This document shows, in pieces, positions 62,705 through 64,000 of a DNA stretch of 64,000 bases. Source of the DNA: Glaciecola amylolytica (lineage in GTDB: Bacteria; Bacteroidota; Bacteroidia; Flavobacteriales_D; Crocinitomicaceae); NCBI GenBank assembly GCA_003856375.1, contig CP034120.1, positions 1,860,001 through 1,924,000 on the forward strand, in the 5' to 3' direction. Positions within the stretch are counted from its first letter, which is position 1; each line of letters begins with the position of its first letter. The notes beneath the pieces were generated by a model. That model did not search any database. It was not told the origin of the DNA and saw only the letters and a program-made list of their open reading frames with translations. A program made the translations under genes and the position numbers.

Positions 62705-63349
62705 TTATCTGACAGTTTTCTCCAACATCGGAACAAAACTAAAGTTTCCGAACACTTCTTCCTTGTACTCCGAATCCGAAATTTTAGTGATGCGGTGCAT
62801 TTCCTGTGAATCCAGGTCTCCGACCGGAATCACCATCATTCCTCCTACTTTCAATTGCTGAACCAATTTCTCCGGGATAAACGGAGCTCCACAGGTAACT
62901 AAAATCTTGTCGAAAGGAGCAAAAGTTTCTTTTCCTTCATAACCGTCTCCAAAAAACAATTTGGGAGTAAAACGAAAATGATCAATAATACCTTTTGCTT
63001 TAATATGCAGTTCCTTCTGGCGTTCGATGGAGAATACCTTCATTCCCATTGAACATAAAATACATGTTTGAAATCCGGATCCTGTACCGATTTCCAATAC
63101 CTTCTCCCCTTTTTTCAATTCCAGGATAGACGTCTGAAAAGCAACTGTATACGGATGTGAAATCGTTTGGCCCGCCCCAATCTGAAAAGCCACATTGGAA
63201 TAAGCTTGCTGCTCAAATACCAGATCCAAAAAGAAATGTCTCGGGATAGCATCAAAGGCAGTTAAAACGCGTTCATCGGTAATTCCCTTCTGGCGCAATT
63301 GCTCAATCAACTGCTTTCTCATTCCTTTGTGCTTGTATGTATCTTGCAT
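62705..63349 (-). CDS. pcm: Protein-L-isoaspartate O-methyltransferase
   Basis: The 214-residue protein has the family motifs: FDAIPRHFFLD at the N-terminus, AFQIGAGQTISHPYTVAFQT (the pre-motif GQTIS) and SAM motif I VLEIGTGSGFQTCIL, then IERQKEL and ILVTCGAPFIPEKLVQQLKVGGMMVIPVG. It repairs isoaspartyl residues in aged proteins using SAM. Convergent with the J-domain gene. Confidence 0.95.
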   Translation of the reverse strand: MQDTYKHKGMRKQLIEQLRQKGITDERVLTAFDAIPRHFFLDLVFEQQAYSNVAFQIGAGQTISHPYTVAFQTSILELKKGEKVLEIGTGSGFQTCILCSMGMKVFSIERQKELHIKAKGIIDHFRFTPKLFFGDGYEGKETFAPFDKILVTCGAPFIPEKLVQQLKVGGMMVIPVGDLDSQEMHRITKISDSEYKEEVFGNFSFVPMLEKTVR

Positions 63350-63418
63350 ATAACAAAAGTAATTCAGAAATCAAGGATTCTTTACTTATCTCCGAGAAAG
63401 TTTCTACAGTGAATTGTG

Positions 63419-63426
63419 TATATTTG
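63419..63426 (+). promoter_or_regulatory. -7 promoter element of the carboxylase gene
   Basis: TATATTTG matches TAnnTTTG and ends 22 bases before the ATG at 63449. No clear -33. Confidence 0.5.
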
Positions 63427-63448
63427 GGACGCTTATAAACGAAAAAAC

Positions 63449-64000
63449 ATGGCAATTGACGCAAAAGAATTGGAATTCAATAAGAATGACGATGAAATGA
63501 GGCTAAAAATCTCCCGAATGGAAGCTGAATTAGCCAAAGTCATGAAAGGAGGCGGTGAAAAACGAATCGCAGCCCTTCATGAAAAAGGAAAAATGACCGC
63601 CCGAGAACGAATCGATATGCTCCTTGATGCGAATACCCCGCGCTTCGAAGTTGGTGCATTTGCAGGAATGGGAATGTACAAAGAACACGGCGGCTGCCCC
63701 TCTGCCGGTGTTGTAATGGTGATTGGAAAAGTATCCGGAAAACAATGTATTGTAGTTGCAAACGACGCAACCGTAAAAGCCGGAGCCTGGTTCCCGATTA
63801 CCGGAAAAAAGAACTTGCGTGCACAGGAAATTGCAATGGAAAATAAACTTCCGATCATTTATTTGGTGGATTCAGCAGGTGTTTACTTGCCGATGCAGGA
63901 TGAAATTTTTCCGGATAAAGAACATTTCGGACGCATTTTCAGAAACAACGCCGTAATGAGTTCCATGGGAATCACCCAGATTGCAGCTGTAATGGGAAGT
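63449..64000 (+). CDS. Acyl-CoA carboxylase carboxyltransferase beta subunit (partial)
   Basis: The 184 codons run off the right edge; the C-terminus is missing. N-terminal carboxyltransferase motifs: MTARERIDMLLD, GMGMYKEHGGCPSAGVVMVI, VVANDATVKAGAWFPITGKKNLRAQEIAM, PIIYLVDSAGVYLPMQDEIFPDKEHFGRIF. The VDSAG and QDEIFPDKEHFGRIF loops are typical of methylcrotonyl- and related acyl-CoA carboxylases (biotin-dependent). Substrate chain length cannot be told without the rest. Confidence 0.88.
   Translation, partial: MAIDAKELEFNKNDDEMRLKISRMEAELAKVMKGGGEKRIAALHEKGKMTARERIDMLLDANTPRFEVGAFAGMGMYKEHGGCPSAGVVMVIGKVSGKQCIVVANDATVKAGAWFPITGKKNLRAQEIAMENKLPIIYLVDSAGVYLPMQDEIFPDKEHFGRIFRNNAVMSSMGITQIAAVMGS

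Noticed and set aside
1-64000. Prophage, insertion sequence, rRNA, tRNA or CRISPR content
   Set aside because: No transposase, integrase, phage structural gene, cloverleaf or repeat-spacer array could be found on either strand by eye.

Overview
The window looks like chromosomal DNA of a free-living Bacteroidota, most likely Flavobacteriales. A Fluviicola/Crocinitomicaceae-type genome is my guess, not something the sequence proves. The signs are four proteins with C-terminal type IX secretion (T9SS) sorting domains, many start sites with no Shine-Dalgarno sequence but a TAnnTTTG -7 promoter element upstream, a low G+C content, and typical families of the phylum (BatA-like, TIGR02757, DUF2807, DUF4256, DUF4268, LolD, a BlaI/M56 pair). 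No rRNA, tRNA, CRISPR array, integrase or transposase was seen.

Layout. 1-7.4 kb is core and envelope: a partial OmpA-family protein, a DinB-like protein coupled to rpe, an L,D-transpeptidase, a rhomboid protease, a class IV aminotransferase and a PP-loop ATPase, then an AI-2E family permease. 7.5-13.4 kb is a string of small accessory genes ending in a five-gene ArsR-led operon (ArsR, SRPBCC, DoxX, YdeI-like, DUF4256) with a well-resolved promoter and operator. 13.5-16.3 kb is a tyrosinase cassette: a copper oxidase with a C-terminal PPO1_KFDV-like domain, a DUF2182 membrane protein, and a free-standing copy of that C-terminal domain. 16.5-20.5 kb is flanked by two near-identical small secreted TonB-C-terminus-like genes with an identical leader and encloses an amidohydrolase, an AraC regulator and an acetyltransferase. 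20.6-25.6 kb holds a DUF2975/XRE pair, a DUF5655 protein, a large double-domain peptidoglycan hydrolase without a signal peptide, and a T9SS cargo.

25.9-31.1 kb is the most distinctive part: a compact four-gene operon, visibly richer in G+C than its surroundings, encoding a VioB/PF12902-type ferritin-like protein, a short LodA-like protein with the Cys and Trp expected for a cysteine tryptophylquinone (CTQ) cofactor, a QhpD-like radical SAM/SPASM enzyme and a LodB/QhpG-like flavoprotein. It reads as a quinone-cofactor oxidase with two separate maturation enzymes and an imine- or peroxide-using partner. I regard it as the best candidate for an undescribed system here.

31.3-46.4 kb contains a BlaI/M56 signalling pair, several small lipoproteins, a 1615-residue T9SS surface protein with an internal 164-residue tandem repeat, and two further T9SS proteins. 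46.4-58.5 kb is dense, co-directional housekeeping DNA: an LptF/LptG-family permease, two glycosyltransferases, a lipoprotein, ribBA, lolD, a TIGR02757 protein, a BatA-domain protein, a dihydroorotase-like protein that lacks metal ligands, a methyltransferase and trxB. 58.6-64 kb has an ECF sigma factor coupled to a membrane-anchored DUF2807 protein, two envelope proteins, a J-domain protein, pcm and the start of an acyl-CoA carboxylase beta subunit that runs off the right edge.

All family calls come from reading motifs by eye; no database search was run.
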